Assembly (NCBI GenBank): GCA_029747585.1
Contig: JAPEVF010000199.1
Coordinates: 1-64,000 of the forward strand
DNA from: Pleurotus djamor
Taxonomy: Eukaryota; Basidiomycota; Agaricomycetes; Agaricales; Pleurotaceae
Reading direction: 5' to 3'
DNA length: 64,000 nt
In this document: positions 42,408 through 53,841 of the stretch, piece by piece
How the letters are laid out: each line of letters begins with the position of its first letter
Numbering within the stretch: the stretch's first letter is position 1
Notes under the pieces: generated by a model
Seen by the model: the letters and a program-made list of their open reading frames with translations, nothing else
The model's database searches: none
Told to the model about the DNA's origin: nothing
Program-made: the position numbers and the translations under genes

Positions 42408-43525
42408 CGTTGGGCTCGACGATGTGGAAGAGAATGAAGACGGTGGTCTTTGCCACTGGGGCGACGGGTCACGTCACATCAATCAGCACACGTGATCGTG
42501 ACTTTTGAACAGGGGGTTGTTCATTGGCTGTCGCCGAACCTCCATCATGACGGTTTCCTCCTTCCTTCCATCTACCTCCCAGAAAACACTTGATCGATGT
42601 TTCGTCTTTTTCTGGCTTCAGGCCCTCAGGAACTACAGATGTAAACCAGATTTCGACTAGCACCGCAAATTCTTGGTAACAAGGCTTCCCACAGGGGATA
42701 ACGAACGCGCAAGAATTCCTCGTCATAATCCACGGCTCAACGGACTTAGTGGCAGTTCACGGCCATGTTTTTTCTATGGCTGTGTCGCCTATCCCGATTT
42801 TTGATATTCGACAACAAACCGCCTTCCATTTTCCAATCAACCAGCTCTAAGTCTTTGTATGATCCAATTCCATCATCCATTTATTAGTTCTAATTGACAT
42901 CTATAAATTCGAAGGTCTGATTTTTCGACTGGGAAGTATCCGACAGCTTCCCAGATCAGGGAAGTTACAGCTTCAAAACGAGTCCGACCTGCCCGATAAG
43001 GCAACTGGGCCGTTCTTTAGCCAAGGCTCCCGCTCATACAGCCTTATGTACCAGCTGTGCGCGACTTTGGCATTCGGTTCCTTGTCCAGCTGGGATACGT
43101 GGATTCTCTCGATATTACCCATGTGGCTTACCAAATTTCTGCCTGCGCTTTTTGACCTGACCTTCCAAGAATAGGACCTCGACCTCTGACCGGCATCAAT
43201 CATTGCGATGTCCCACAATGACTCCAGTCTATTGATCGCGTTTTAGAAACGAATCTACACCCTTACATGTCTGCGGGCGGCAAATTGTCTCCAGTGTCGG
43301 TAGCTCCAGTACAACGAACTCCCGATACCTCTCGCTAAAATTTGCTCCGACTCTGATAGGATAATCAGAGACCACGGGACGTTCCGCAGGGCCTCGAGGG
43401 TTGACTAGGTTCGCATACCTACCAATGTGTCCCTGGCTCGCTTAGCTATGTTGTATTGTCTGGAAACCTTTAAGAACGCGCCCTTGGAACGGACTTTTAC
43501 ATCTCACTTTTCTCTATCCTCCGAC
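42408..43525. other. Intergenic, no supported gene
   Basis: Divergent spacer between the CtIP-like and GST genes, about 1.1 kb. Short minus-strand frames at 42469-42726 and 42973-43218 lack codon or family support. Confidence 0.5.
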
Positions 43526-44347
43526 ATGTATCGAGTCCCCAGTTCGTCCCGGCACCAACCCCCACCAGTAATAACCCTCTATGATATACGCTCTGGACAT
43601 AGCACCCAACCATGGGCCCCCAACATCTGGCGAATTCGGTAAGGTTTAAACACTTACCGTCATGATGCTAGCTAAATTGCGACGTTTAGCTTTATTCTCA
43701 ATTACAAACGACTCCCTTATCGCACAGTCTGGCTGGAATTTTCCGCCGTTGAATCTACTCTCATGAGCATCCACGCACCGCCCAGCGGGACTCGCAGCGA
43801 TGGAAGACCTTCATACACACTCCCCGTAATCGTGGACCCCACCAGATCCCCCACCCCTTTGATTCTCTCCAACGTCAACAACATCGCAGAGTACCTCGAG
43901 TCAACATACCCCGCGCGGCCAGTGTTTCCCGAAGGCTCGAGAGCAATGCAATCCCTATTTGTTCACTACATCCAAAACACCTTTGCTCAGCCGTTACTTC
44001 CCATTATGGTACCTCTGAGTCACCAACGGCTCCCAGAGCGCGGCCAGGTACCTGGTTACGCTCCCATGCTATCTGGGTTATCTGGACCTCGTAGGGAACA
44101 GGCATGGAATAACGTCAAGGAACAGTTTTCCTTCCTCGCGAAAATACTCGCTAAGAACTCGGGCGACGGCGATGGTGTGGTCGCTCAGGGACATCACGTT
44201 TCATATGCAGACTTTGCACTTTGTTCAGTCCTCCTTTGGATTGAGCGAATGGCTCCCCAGGATGAGTGGGCTCGAGTCAGACACTGGGATGACGGGCGAT
44301 GGGGGAGGCTATATGACCGGTGCAGAGAGTATATGGATGAGCTCTAA
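43526..44347 (+). CDS. Glutathione S-transferase, UstS/LigE-etherase-like
   Basis: Two exons (intron 43641-43691) join WAPNIWRIR to FILNYKRLPYRTVWLEF, the start of a thioredoxin-fold GST N-domain. YTLPVIVDPTR supplies the cis-Pro motif, then SNVNNIAEYLESTYPARPVF, the glutathione-binding Ser/Asn-x-x-I-A-x-Y-L helix. The C-terminal helical domain contains YADFALCSVLLWIERM. The sequence style matches the basidiomycete UstS/LigE-related GSTs, which may act on aromatic ethers or detoxify lignin-derived compounds; substrate unknown. About 255 residues. The ATG at 43526 gives MYRVPSSSRHQ. A fragment of this gene or a paralogue is found at 16136-16212. Confidence 0.85.
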
Positions 44348-45494
44348 AACGTCCGACGTACTCGCAAAGCCGTTGGATGTTTCCCAGCTACTATAGAACA
44401 GCAAATAATTATGTAGAATCCACCGTACCAGTATCTCGATCTGACGACCCGTTCCACTAATAGTACACACGTCTTTTGGGTCATAAGTTTCACGGAGTTC
44501 CCGTTATCAATGTGTGAGCGTTTGACCTCTGGTCCAGGTCGTCTGTACAGGGTGAGATTTAAAATCCCAATTGTTAGCACTCACTTCTTGCTTCAAGTCC
44601 GTGACGACCGAGTTTCGAACTAAGTGTTGATCAGCACTTCGTCCGTGATGCATGATGGGTCACTGCATCACACTGGCCTGCGTAACATCTCAAGGATCCA
44701 GCTGACGGATCAACGTAAGATGGGACAATCGATCACCCGAACATAACAACATATTTATATTTATCTTCCTAACAATGCTACCGTCTCGATCCACCTTGCG
44801 AGCCTCGTGGTGTACATATGTAAAGGCCTGTTTGAGCTTGTCAACGACGCCACAGCACAACAGGGAACAGAGCCGGAAGAGGCATCGCGAGTGGCTGTCT
44901 GCGACCAGCCCGGTGTTGGTCTCAGGTTCTGTGTGAGAGAGTCAGACTAGGTGAGGTCCAGAGGGATCGAATGACCGAGAGGTCGCAAGGGAAATGGATT
45001 TATGACTCACCTGGATACTTCGTTATTCGTATATATAATTGACTGAGTCGATTAGGACACCATGAAGTCAAGCTGTGCCACGCAAACTGCGCAAGCGGTG
45101 TCTCTGTGATAGAGGAGAGGCCATTCGTACGAATTAGATCTCTGCGCACACCGCGAAGAGAGGCGGCAGGTCAACTGAGACGAATGGGATAAGTAACGGT
45201 ACCCGACCACATAACAGCAGTACTTCCGACCCACTAGGAAATTCCATCGGTAGAACGGATGGGAAGGGACGTAATTAACGAACGAAATCCGCAAAGGCCG
45301 GTACGACGAGGAGGAACTGTCCGTTAACACCGGTTCTTTTGAACTCATGACTCCCTGGCACGGGCGCCCAGGCGCAATAAACAGATACGACATTGATTGT
45401 TACAACCAGAAATGGCAGGAAAGCGATAGCTCGACGAACAAAAAGCAACGAAGACGGAAGACGCGGACAGCCCCAATATGTTTACAAGGGGAAT
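44348..45494. other. Intergenic with small inverted repeats
   Basis: No supported gene. Contains GTGATGCA ... TGCATCAC arms (about 44647-44673) and a near-palindrome AAGTGTTGATCAGCACTT (about 44622-44639). A 113-codon minus frame (45052-45393) has no family character. Confidence 0.45.
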
Positions 45495-46389
45495 TCAAGC
45501 TGATAGGTTCTTGATAAATTCAAGTGCCGAAGCAGGACTGTGTATTTGGAGACGTTCGATGTAAGTGACAGTGGGAAACTGAGTATTGATAAATGACGCA
45601 CCTCTCAGCTGGTTTAACAGGGATCTTTTTATCCACGAGTTTGCCGCCTTTCTCGAAGATGAAGTGACTCCGTTTGGTCTTTCCCCCTTCGCCGGCACCG
45701 AGGGCGGTGATCAGCTTGCGCTTCGGATCAGAGATGAGCGGGTAAGGAAGCTCTTTCTGTTGGGGATATATTCGCTGTCGTGAATAAAGTGGTCATGAAG
45801 ACGGTTTGTGACTCACCTTGGTTTTCCATTTAGATTGCGCAGAGGGCGTATCGGCACTCAAGCAGTATACCTCGTAGTTAACGGAAGAGAAATCGGGGTA
45901 TATGTCACGGAAACCGCAAGCCTGCGTGGTACACCCAGCTGTTGGAGGCAAAAAGTAAATTAGCTTCAAGATGGCCATATTTGTCATCCTTAAGGGAGGT
46001 CCTTACGCGTGTCGGCTTTGGGAACGAGGAAGAAGACTAATCCTTTCTCTGAAGCCAGGGTAGCGACGTCGACATCCTCTCCACTTTCGGTCTTCAGGAT
46101 CAATGATGGCAACACATCTCCGATATCAATCGGAGCGAGGGTTATCTCGCTCTCTTCATCCTTCGCATCGCTGACTTTAGCCTGAGAGTCGGAAGTGATT
46201 ATTAACACTTGGCCAGCATCCTGAGTAATCCTAAGGGCCACAAACCTTTTTGGCAGCGGCGGTTGGTTTTTCGGTTGGGGCAGCGGCGCGTTTCTGCGAG
46301 GGCTTACGCTTAACTTCTGGTTTCACTTCCCCATCCTTGGATTTTGAGGAGATTCTGGAGGAGCGTCGCGGGCCTGAACTGTCTTCCAT
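45495..46389 (-). CDS. PrxQ/BCP-type peroxiredoxin, nuclear Dot5-like
   Basis: Thiol peroxidase. The N-terminus MEDSSGPRRSSRISSKSKD is basic and Lys-rich through RKPSQKRAAAPTEKP, consistent with nuclear localisation like yeast Dot5. The Prx core starts at IDIGDVLPSLILKTESGED, continues GLVFFLVPKADT and, after an intron, GCTTQACGFRD. The peroxidatic cysteine and a resolving cysteine five residues later are the BCP/PrxQ signature. KELPYPLISDPKRKLI and RSHFIFEKGGKLVDKKIPV complete the fold, ending EFIKNLSA. Introns near 46184-46245, 45944-46010, 45770-45815 and 45555-45600 fit standard sites. About 210 residues. The ATG at 46389 gives the basic N-terminus. Confidence 0.9.
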
Positions 46390-46626
46390 CTCGCGTGAGT
46401 TGCTCGAGGTTGTGGGTCTGAGGATGACAAGTCAAAAGAAGTGTTGCTTGGTTTTGACTGTGAGAAGCCAAGTTCCCACAGTCAGAGTAATAAGTCAGTG
46501 GGAAGTTAACTTGTCTCACAGTCACAAATATATTCCCATCAGGGTTCCAATTTGGTGCACGATTATACCTACCGACGCCAGACCGACGCTCCTCCCCGTA
46601 CTTTCTATTTCCTGGTCAAGGATTTC

Positions 46627-49600
46627 ATGGCCTCTTCGAGTTCATCATCTACATCTTCGTCTTCTGCGGTGACCATTCCAATTCCCGGGAAATCGATCCT
46701 TAAGAAGCCACCACCATCACAGCAGTCGCTCTTTTCGCGGATCACTCGTTTCTTGCCAACTCAGACCTCGTCGCCCACAGACGACGAAAGGCCACTTAAA
46801 CGGGCCCACTTTATTCTACCGCAGATATCGACGGTATATCCGATATCGTCATTGAATCCCCCGTCGACTCCGACACTCAAGGAAGAGAAACGTGCTATCG
46901 AGGAAAGAGAAGCTGACAGGAGGCGGCGCGTGGTTCGAGGGGATTCTCAGAGCACCGAAGAAGATGAATGGTGGTCCTTGGAGAAGGTAGAATCTTTCTA
47001 CAGGGAATGCTGTGTCGGTTGTGATGAACAACCAGATCCAGCCATCAGTCTCGCGTTCAAGGCAAGTTATGATGATTTCATCTGAAATAGAGTTTATTGA
47101 AGAAGGGGGAACAGCACGGGACACCTGGGCCTCCTCGTACGGTGGATTTCTCAGGAGTACAGCTCAATCTTGTCTCGGCGTCCATTCTGTCCGACGTGTT
47201 CACGATTGAATGGGGCCTTCGCAAGCTTGTCTTTCGTGAATGTGATCTTGACGAACACGTCAGTAATTCATATCAATCGTTTGCGCGCTGATTCACGTAG
47301 TTGACTTAGATTCTGAAACCTATGCTGCATGCCCTTCTTATCCCTGGAACTTTGTCGTACCTCTCCGTCGCGTCAAACAGGCGTCTAAAGCCCCCCGCGT
47401 TCAGATTGATTGGGGCCTACGCTAGCCAGACGAAGTGCCTTGAATTTCTTGACCTCTCACAGAACAACTTGGATAAGAAGTCTGTTGAATACATCGTCGC
47501 TGCATTGACGACACCTCCAGCGCCTGGTATTGCATCTCTGCGGCTAGATGACTGTAACCTTAGGCACGCGGCGCTGGAGACGCTATGCAGAGCGGTTCGA
47601 ACGTCTTCTTTGAAGAATATATCGCTACGGTACAACAAGATTAATCAAACTGGCGCTGTTGCCCTAGCACTCATGATTCGAGATTATCCCGATGTTGTAC
47701 CCGTCGGTCCACCTCTGCCGACATCTCTGAACCCCAGTGGCCTCTCCACACCTAATTCCTCTGTCCCTCCGTCACCTGCATCATCAACGCCACCGTTACC
47801 ACCCCTTCATCTTCCAGCGATAGCCAGTCCAACGTCACCTACACCTCCGCCACGTTCCGGCCCCATACTACCTCCCCCGAGACACCCACCCACCGGTCCA
47901 CAGACAACATATACTCCTTATGTGCCAAAGTCACGGCGAGGGCGCCCCGCCCAACCTCCTAATCCCCTCTCCGTTAATGGGCAACCAGTACCAATAATTA
48001 CTAGTTCATCGCAAGGCGGAGTTACCATGATGCGACACCCTCCATCGCATCCCGGCGTTGGTTTGACCACACACACTGATGCTAATGGAGAGAAGAACCA
48101 CCACGCGGGTCCTTCTCCAGCTTTGTTGGAAAAATTCAAGGCATTGCACGCGTTACCAAAGTTGGGCGCCCTTCGAACACTTGATTTGAAGGGCAACGAC
48201 CTCCGAGTCAGTTTTGATCCTATCTTCGTTGAAAATTCATGCACTCATACCATCATTGTGATCGTCTAAAAGACTGGTGTTTCATACCTGGCTCAAGTAC
48301 TGAAGCGCAATCGCACGTTGAAGGTTTTGAACCTTAGTGAGAACAAGCTAGATGTTCCTTGTCTGGTTCATATAGCTGAAGCGCTCGTCAGTACGGTCTT
48401 TCCTTTCTTTTCATCTCCTAATAATGTTCATCATAGAAATACAACTCGTGCCTCGAGACACTAGACATCAGCAAGAATCCCTGTTGTAGCCCTGGTCTAG
48501 AAGGGGTTGGTTTGTTTTCTTATTTTCCATCATTTGCCTCTTTTTTGAACACCATCTTCCATTCCCCTAGATTCAATCCCTACGGACGGCGTTTACCCTC
48601 AACACTGCCCTCAAGCGGCTTTTCCTCTCCTCCACCTCGCTCACTTCCGCGGGCGCCATCGCCCTGGCTGAATTCCTACCCGAATCCACAAGCCTCCTCC
48701 ACCTCGATCTCACCCAGAATAACCTGGACATAGCTAGCGTTATGGCGCTCAGATCTGGTCTACGCGCAAACCACGTTATGCGATGCCTCGATCTTGACGT
48801 GCCACCAGGCGACGAAGAATTTTCTAGGTGTGTCTATTTATAGATCTGGTGGCTGTAATTCGGCGTATTGATGGTCGAGGAACATAGGATGTGTCGGGAT
48901 ATCTTGAATTCTTGCATTCGGAATACTGAAGAGGCCGAGAAGGCTTCACATCAGCCCTTGAGCGCGAATGGTTCATTGGGTAAAGCCGGTGGCAAGGGCG
49001 TCTGGAGTATGATCGAGGACAGCGAGTTGGCGAAGGGCATACGAAATCGCGCTGATAACAACAAGGTTAGTTCGTGCTTCTGCACTGGATGCGGCATATT
49101 GAACAATTGCGGGTTTTCTAGCCCGACAGCGATATCATCCAGCAGGCTAGGGTTGTGATAACACAACTTCGCGTGTCGCTCTCGCAAGATCCCAAGGCTG
49201 CTCCTCCGATCATTCCACAAGCCGAGTTGATCAGCGAAGCGAACGGCCTGGTCGCTGAACTAACCTCGCTCATCCAGACCATAGATGATCCCTCACGGCT
49301 AGAAGATTTGTTTTCCATCAACGACGAGCTAACGGAACTGATTTCGCGTGTTCCTGCTCCTGGAAAGCCCTCTCTCAAACTCTCAGGTCTTGGCCTCGGT
49401 GAAGGGGTCAAATGGTTGAGTCTTCCTAATGGAAACTCGAGCGGCTCACTCCACGATAGTCCAATCGCCGAGGAAGAGGAACCTGTCGAGGAGGAAGTTA
49501 CGACTCCCAGAATTGATAAGGGGAAGGCAAAGGCGCATGAGGAGCCTGAGAAGGTTCTTAGCCCGTCTGCGTCGTTCACGATGCCTGGCGAAGAAACGGA

Positions 49601-50272
49601 TGACGAGGATGGGGTGCCGTTCATTGTGGAGGGCGATGAAGATCCCGAACTCATCACATCCCCAATCATTGATAGGTGAGTTTGTTTTCCAGGTTTAGTT
49701 GAAGCCACCTTTGGCTCATTGGTTACTCGCCAGGTCCAGGATACTGGTGGCCGAAGAAGGAGAAGTTTTCCGCAAAGGAACCGTGCTATTAGGGCCCGAG
49801 GAAATGGAAGGCGACTATGCCGGAGAGGACCTACGTAAAGAAGTGAGTTATACCATACCCGGAGTTCCTTCATCTTTTCTAATGGAGCTCGCAGCTGCTC
49901 GAGGCTATGGTTGAACGACCTCCACCACGTCCATTGCTCGATGAATATGGCATGGAGATGGCCGGTCCTGTCCAACCATTAGACGCCGAACCACCCTCAT
50001 CACCGAGCGTCGTCTCTCCATCTTCGGATAAGCCTCCACCACGCCCGTACATCTCGCGCCGCTCGTCTTCGTCCTCTATCATGAGTCTCATCTCCCCCAC
50101 ATTGGGCAGCCCTAAGCCTGACCTTGATACTGCAATTCCTTCCAGTGGGACTAACTCACCAGGAATCCGTAGTCCCACCGTATTAAGCCCTAATCTTCCT
50201 TCACTTGCCTCTCCTCGTCCGTACGCTCCGAGGAGAGGTTCCGCGTCTAGCCTTGACCCTAGCCCGAGTTAA
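46627..50272 (+). CDS. Leucine-rich-repeat protein related to PPP1R37 (fungal Mhp1-like)
   Basis: N-terminus Ser-rich (MASSSSSSTS), then GKSILKKPP and KRAHFILP, the latter near a degenerate RVxF protein-phosphatase-1 docking motif. WWSLEKVESFYRECC leads into RNase-inhibitor-type LRRs: LEFLDLSQNNL, IASLRLDDCNL, LKNISLRYNKI, LRTLDLKGNDL, LKVLNLSENKL, LETLDISKNP and LLHLDLTQNNL. The segment GLRANHVMRCLDLDVPPGD and the downstream helix match the end of animal PPP1R37. A Pro/Ser-rich loop of over 120 residues (47700-48100) interrupts the repeats. The C-terminal half has an Asp/Glu-rich stretch and ends in SP-rich sequence (SASSLDPSPS). Eight or so introns. Homologues in ascomycetes are annotated as cell-wall biogenesis Mhp1 proteins; phosphatase control is inferred. 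Confidence 0.75.
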
Positions 50273-50490
50273 GTATAACTTCATCGGTGTGCATGCGTTG
50301 CGCAACCCCTACCAAATCTAGTACTGTATAGTGACTTTGGAAGGACATTGGGACATTAATACCTATTTCTTGATTACACTTTGCAATTTCCTTTCGCTTT
50401 TCGTACGATACTTATATTCACAGCATTTATCATATTTCGATCATATAAATGACTGCGCTAGGAAATGGCCGAAGATCGCCCATTTCAACT

Positions 50491-50562
50491 ATGTCTCAAA
50501 CGACCAACACTATCAACAATGTTCTTTTCGCCCCTCCCAATGGTGAGAACTACCAGGTCGAT
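50491..50562 (+). pseudogene. Orphan first exon of the MSQT...LFAPPNG gene family
   Basis: ATG at 50491 encodes MSQTTNTINNVLFAPPNG and stops at a GTACGC donor after GAT. The same first exon (MSQ, LFAPP, G-(D/E)-x-Y) begins the two tandem genes at 53337 and 54498 on the other strand. The following exon is not the family's second exon, so only the head of a copy remains here, next to the hairpin and the hAT-like element. Confidence 0.65.
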
Positions 50563-50758
50563 GTACGCGCTTCTAACCTGTCTCTCTATCATACTGATTA
50601 TTCATGTCACACGCAGGCAAGAGGCGGCGAAAGCCCCCGAAAATCATACAAGGCCTCCTTTTGATGAAAATGAGGCTGGCAGATCGATATCTGCTATTTG
50701 TTAGGTTGTACAATGAGTGTGGAAGGTGCTACGCTGTTGGCAACAACGACGAGAGCAG

Positions 50759-50817
50759 CTACTATAAAAGGAAGGAGCACCTGCCTAATTTAGTAGGCAC
50801 CTTCCTTTTATGGTAGT
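50759..50817. repeat. Fold-back hairpin of about 57 bases
   Basis: Arms CTACTATAAAAGGAAGG and CCTTCCTTTTATGGTAG pair with one mismatch, and pairing continues inside as TGCCTA/TAGGCA around a tiny loop, with a six-base bulge on the left arm. It could be a fold-back element, a processed hairpin RNA or a relic. Confidence 0.7.
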
Positions 50818-50825
50818 TCCCACGG

Positions 50826-50833
50826 GGTCCAAA
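50826..50833. repeat. Target-site duplication, left copy
   Basis: GGTCCAAA, identical to 52131-52138 across the element. Confidence 0.85.
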
Positions 50834-52130
50834 TAGTGTTGCCGTGGTTCGGCTCGGTTCAGCTCGGCTCGGCTAAAAGCGGCTCTTCCAAATATGGAAA
50901 TGGCTCGTGGCTCAGCCATCCCGAGCCGCATCGTGCTCCCCAAAACGGAACGCCTCGTCAAAAAGCGCGAAAATTACTGCGCCAGGCAAACGCTACAAGA
51001 CAGGTACAACTCTAATATGATTATATAGTAGTTTTATGCTCTGTGGACAAGCCCCATGCTGTCGTCTCTATGAAAAGTAGCTCCAAAAGTCAACCAAAAC
51101 TGGTCCAAAAGTATACAGAGTCATTCCAGAACTGAGCGGGGTATCAGTATATATGGTAGCCATTGTGCCGTAGTTGAGCGGAACTTAGCAGTAGAAGGAT
51201 GCCAGCAATTGATGCCCTGGCACTACGCTAGGTGATACAAGAAAAATTGGGGCCCGAGGCTAGCGAGAACCGCAAACAAATTCACCCCGCTCGCGGCTCG
51301 CCCAACGCTCGCCCCCACGGCACGAGATCACTCCGCCTCGGGAACCTGAATGTAGGAATCTAGGATCAAAAATACTCACTGTTGAAGATAAGCTAAGTAG
51401 CATCTCCTCCGTATTCTTTGATTGGGGGGCCTCTTGAGATCATCAACCACTTTTCTCAACCTTTCCTTAGACTGATCGGCCTTGAAAACTGAGATCATTG
51501 AGCTGTGTTGCTGTGTCTCATCTTTGGCAAATCAAAGGACTGCAAACTGTGGTTGTGTTGTGGAGAGGAAGGCATTGGAGATGGGGGAGTGAAGCATTTT
51601 GCCGCTTGGCCAGGGACGTTGTGAGGGAAAAGTCACTTTCTCGAGAGTCGACACTCCAATTTACCGGGCACGTCATCGGTGACAGGGATTCATCGGAAGG
51701 TTGAATGGAGGTGTTAGACTACACAGGTGTCTCCATTGGACCGTAGTATGAAGAGCCCCATTGACACCAGCAAACAACAGCAGGAATTCGCAGAATTTCG
51801 ACGAGGAGTGACCAAGGAGTGACTAGTGACGGTTAGAAACCATGTGGGGGTGTAGATAGAACATGTGAGCCTTCAATTTGTGAGCATAAAACGCAGTGCA
51901 CAATCACGTATCATGACTTCCCGAGTGTGCAGGGGAGTCGACGATGGCAATATAGAGCTGGACGACGTCGACCATGTTGGAACGATTAAATTCGAGGAAG
52001 CGCCCAAAAAGGCAAAAAAGGAAAGTGGCTCCGGCTGGTTTAGCCAGGCTCAAGCCGGCTTAACCGGTTTGGCCGGATTTGGCTAAGCTCGCGCGGCTAA
52101 GGGAAGCTGAGCCGAGCCACGGCAACACTA
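50834..52130. mobile_element. Non-autonomous hAT-like DNA transposon, 1297 bp
   Basis: The ends are inverted repeats: TAGTGTTGCCGTGG at the left and its complement CCACGGCAACACTA at the right, with further weaker pairing (CGGCTC, CAGCT) inside. Perfect 8-bp duplications GGTCCAAA flank it. An 8-bp duplication with T/CAGxGxTGCC-type ends is typical of the hAT superfamily. Subterminal zones are full of CGGCTCGG/GGCTAAG motifs on both sides (50848-50890 and 52025-52110), as hAT transposases often require. The interior has only short frames (for example 51865-52086), none resembling an hAT transposase or a C-terminal dimerisation domain, so it must rely on an enzyme encoded elsewhere. The intact duplication suggests a fairly recent insertion. 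Confidence 0.85.
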
Positions 52131-52138
52131 GGTCCAAA
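52131..52138. repeat. Target-site duplication, right copy
   Basis: GGTCCAAA, identical to 50826-50833. Confidence 0.85.
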
Positions 52139-52643
52139 GCCTTCCGCCATGGTGCTGCCGGGGATGCTTCAGCCAATTGGGCACGGGTTGCGCCTGTCGC
52201 ATTGAGATGTTGACCTAGTATTCAATAACTCCCATGGATGCTAATGCAGTGAATTTGCGATGAAAGACAGAGAAGTTCAGGTGGGAGACCTTGTGTTTGC
52301 CCACTTTGTCCGCCTGGCGTCCATAGACCTGGATATTTCAACCAAAGCCGTACGGTGTGCAATGGGTCCAGTTTGCCCTTCGGAAGGTTTCGGCAGGCAA
52401 GCAGGGTAATGAGAGAGTACACGGTATCTAGCTCAAGTTGTGGCGCAGTTTCTTGACCGAATAGTGTTGAACCGCGTGAGACGAGAATGAAGCAAGGCGC
52501 TCACAATCCGTTGGTGCGTTTGACGCCACATAACTGGTATTTGGTCGATGGTATAGTACAAGCGGATACAAGTTGAAACGGCCTATGTAAACGAGAAAGA
52601 AGAGGGGCAAGCTGAGTATTACACAACGGTATCGAGGCGTCTT
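52139..52643. other. Intergenic, no supported gene
   Basis: Region between the hAT-like element and the stop codon of the next minus-strand gene. Nothing recognisable. Confidence 0.5.
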
Positions 52644-53337
52644 TCACGCGCAAATCGGACGCGTTGCTTCACCTACAGGCTTGCGGCGCGAAGCAGGGAA
52701 GACTAGGTCTGAAGTTGGGTATATGTAGCGCTTGGATGGAGTAGTGGACGCACCACTAGGTAAAGACCGTTTCCACTTCCAATTGCTCGACTGGAGGTAC
52801 CACTCCGGCATCTTGCCTTCAAAGTACGCGTCAGCAAGTTTCTTAATCTTCTCCGTGGGTACCATGCCAGAAGCATTGTCTCCGACACTCAACGCGAGAA
52901 CCTTCTCTCCTTTGGAGTTCCAAACAGATAGAACTCCCATTTTCCCGTCCCATGGGATATCGAATTGGCTCGCAAAGCACGCGAACATGTTGAGAAGAGA
53001 AGCGCACAAATCTTCGGTGGGTTCAGAGTCAGGGTCATCGCAGCCGAAATCGATGCAGTCCGAAAACTGCTCTCGCAGAATCCTGAGAAGGTAGTCCTCA
53101 TCTGGCCAAGCTAGAACAAGGAAAGGGGGAATCCAACCGCCTACAGCCTTCCCGTCGAGCAAGTAGTGCGGAAGTTGGTCGATATGGATTGGGGTGTTTT
53201 TGCAAAGGATCTTATAGTCCTGTGAGTTATTCAGCGTTATCAGAGGAGTAAAATGACTAGTTAGAAGTATTTGCATCGTCTCGGTATTCATCGCCTTCGG
53301 GGGGTGCGAAAAGGACGCGATTGGAGGTTTGAGACAT
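52644..53337 (-). CDS. Lineage-specific protein of unknown function, intact tandem copy
   Basis: I do not recognise the family. Exon 1 encodes MSQTSNRVLFAPPEGDEY and ends at GAT; a 55-nt intron (53220-53274) begins GC rather than GT; exon 2 begins DYKILCKNTPIHIDQLPHYL. The rest contains PFLVLAWPDEDYLLRILREQ, LSVWNSKGEKVLALSVGDN and a Lys/Trp stretch SNWKWKRSLP, ending EATRPICA. About 210 residues with no signal peptide or membrane segment. The pairing of a conserved 5' tag with fast-changing copies points to a young expanding family. A second, broken copy lies directly upstream in the same orientation and a third head remains at 50491. Confidence 0.65.
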
Positions 53338-53841
53338 GGTCGTTGCCNNNTCTGAGTGGCCGATGGTCCATTTGTTGCCTATATAACTCCGCTAACGTCA
53401 GCTCACGTGAAAGGTCCACAGCGGGGGAGTCCATAGACACATTTCCCTTTTCAGATATGGGAGTTGGCACTGTTCCGGCGTTAGCCGTGGTCGAAAGGCC
53501 TCAGCCGCGTCNCTGCCCATCGCAACCCCGCCCCTTTTTCATCTCCTAGCGCACTCTGACCTTTGTCGCCTTTTCATCACAGTCGCCATCAACGTCGTCT
53601 CTGTGTATCGTACCTATGTCTACCCAACTAATGCCGAGCTCTTCTCCATATATGTTATACCTCCTTTACACCGACCCTATGTTTATATCGTTCCGGACTT
53701 GCCCTCATTTTCAATCAGGGGGGAGCCAGAGCGGAGCGAGGCGAATGTTGTGTNAAGAGAAAAAAGGAGTCAAGAAACTTGAAACTGAGTCTTAGAAATA
53801 ATATGCCAACGCCTGTTTCACGCGCGAATCGTACGTGATGG
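53338..53841. other. Spacer between the tandem copies
   Basis: About 500 bases, CT-rich, with two ambiguous spots. Promoter of the downstream copy expected here; no gene seen. Confidence 0.5.

Noticed and set aside
42469..42726. 85-codon minus-strand frame as a 5' exon of the CtIP-like gene
   Set aside because: The CtIP-like gene already has a coiled-coil start with ATG at 42407, and no splice link is visible.
45052..45393. 113-codon minus-strand frame in the GST-PrxQ spacer
   Set aside because: Aromatic and Ser-rich by chance, no introns or family match; left unannotated.
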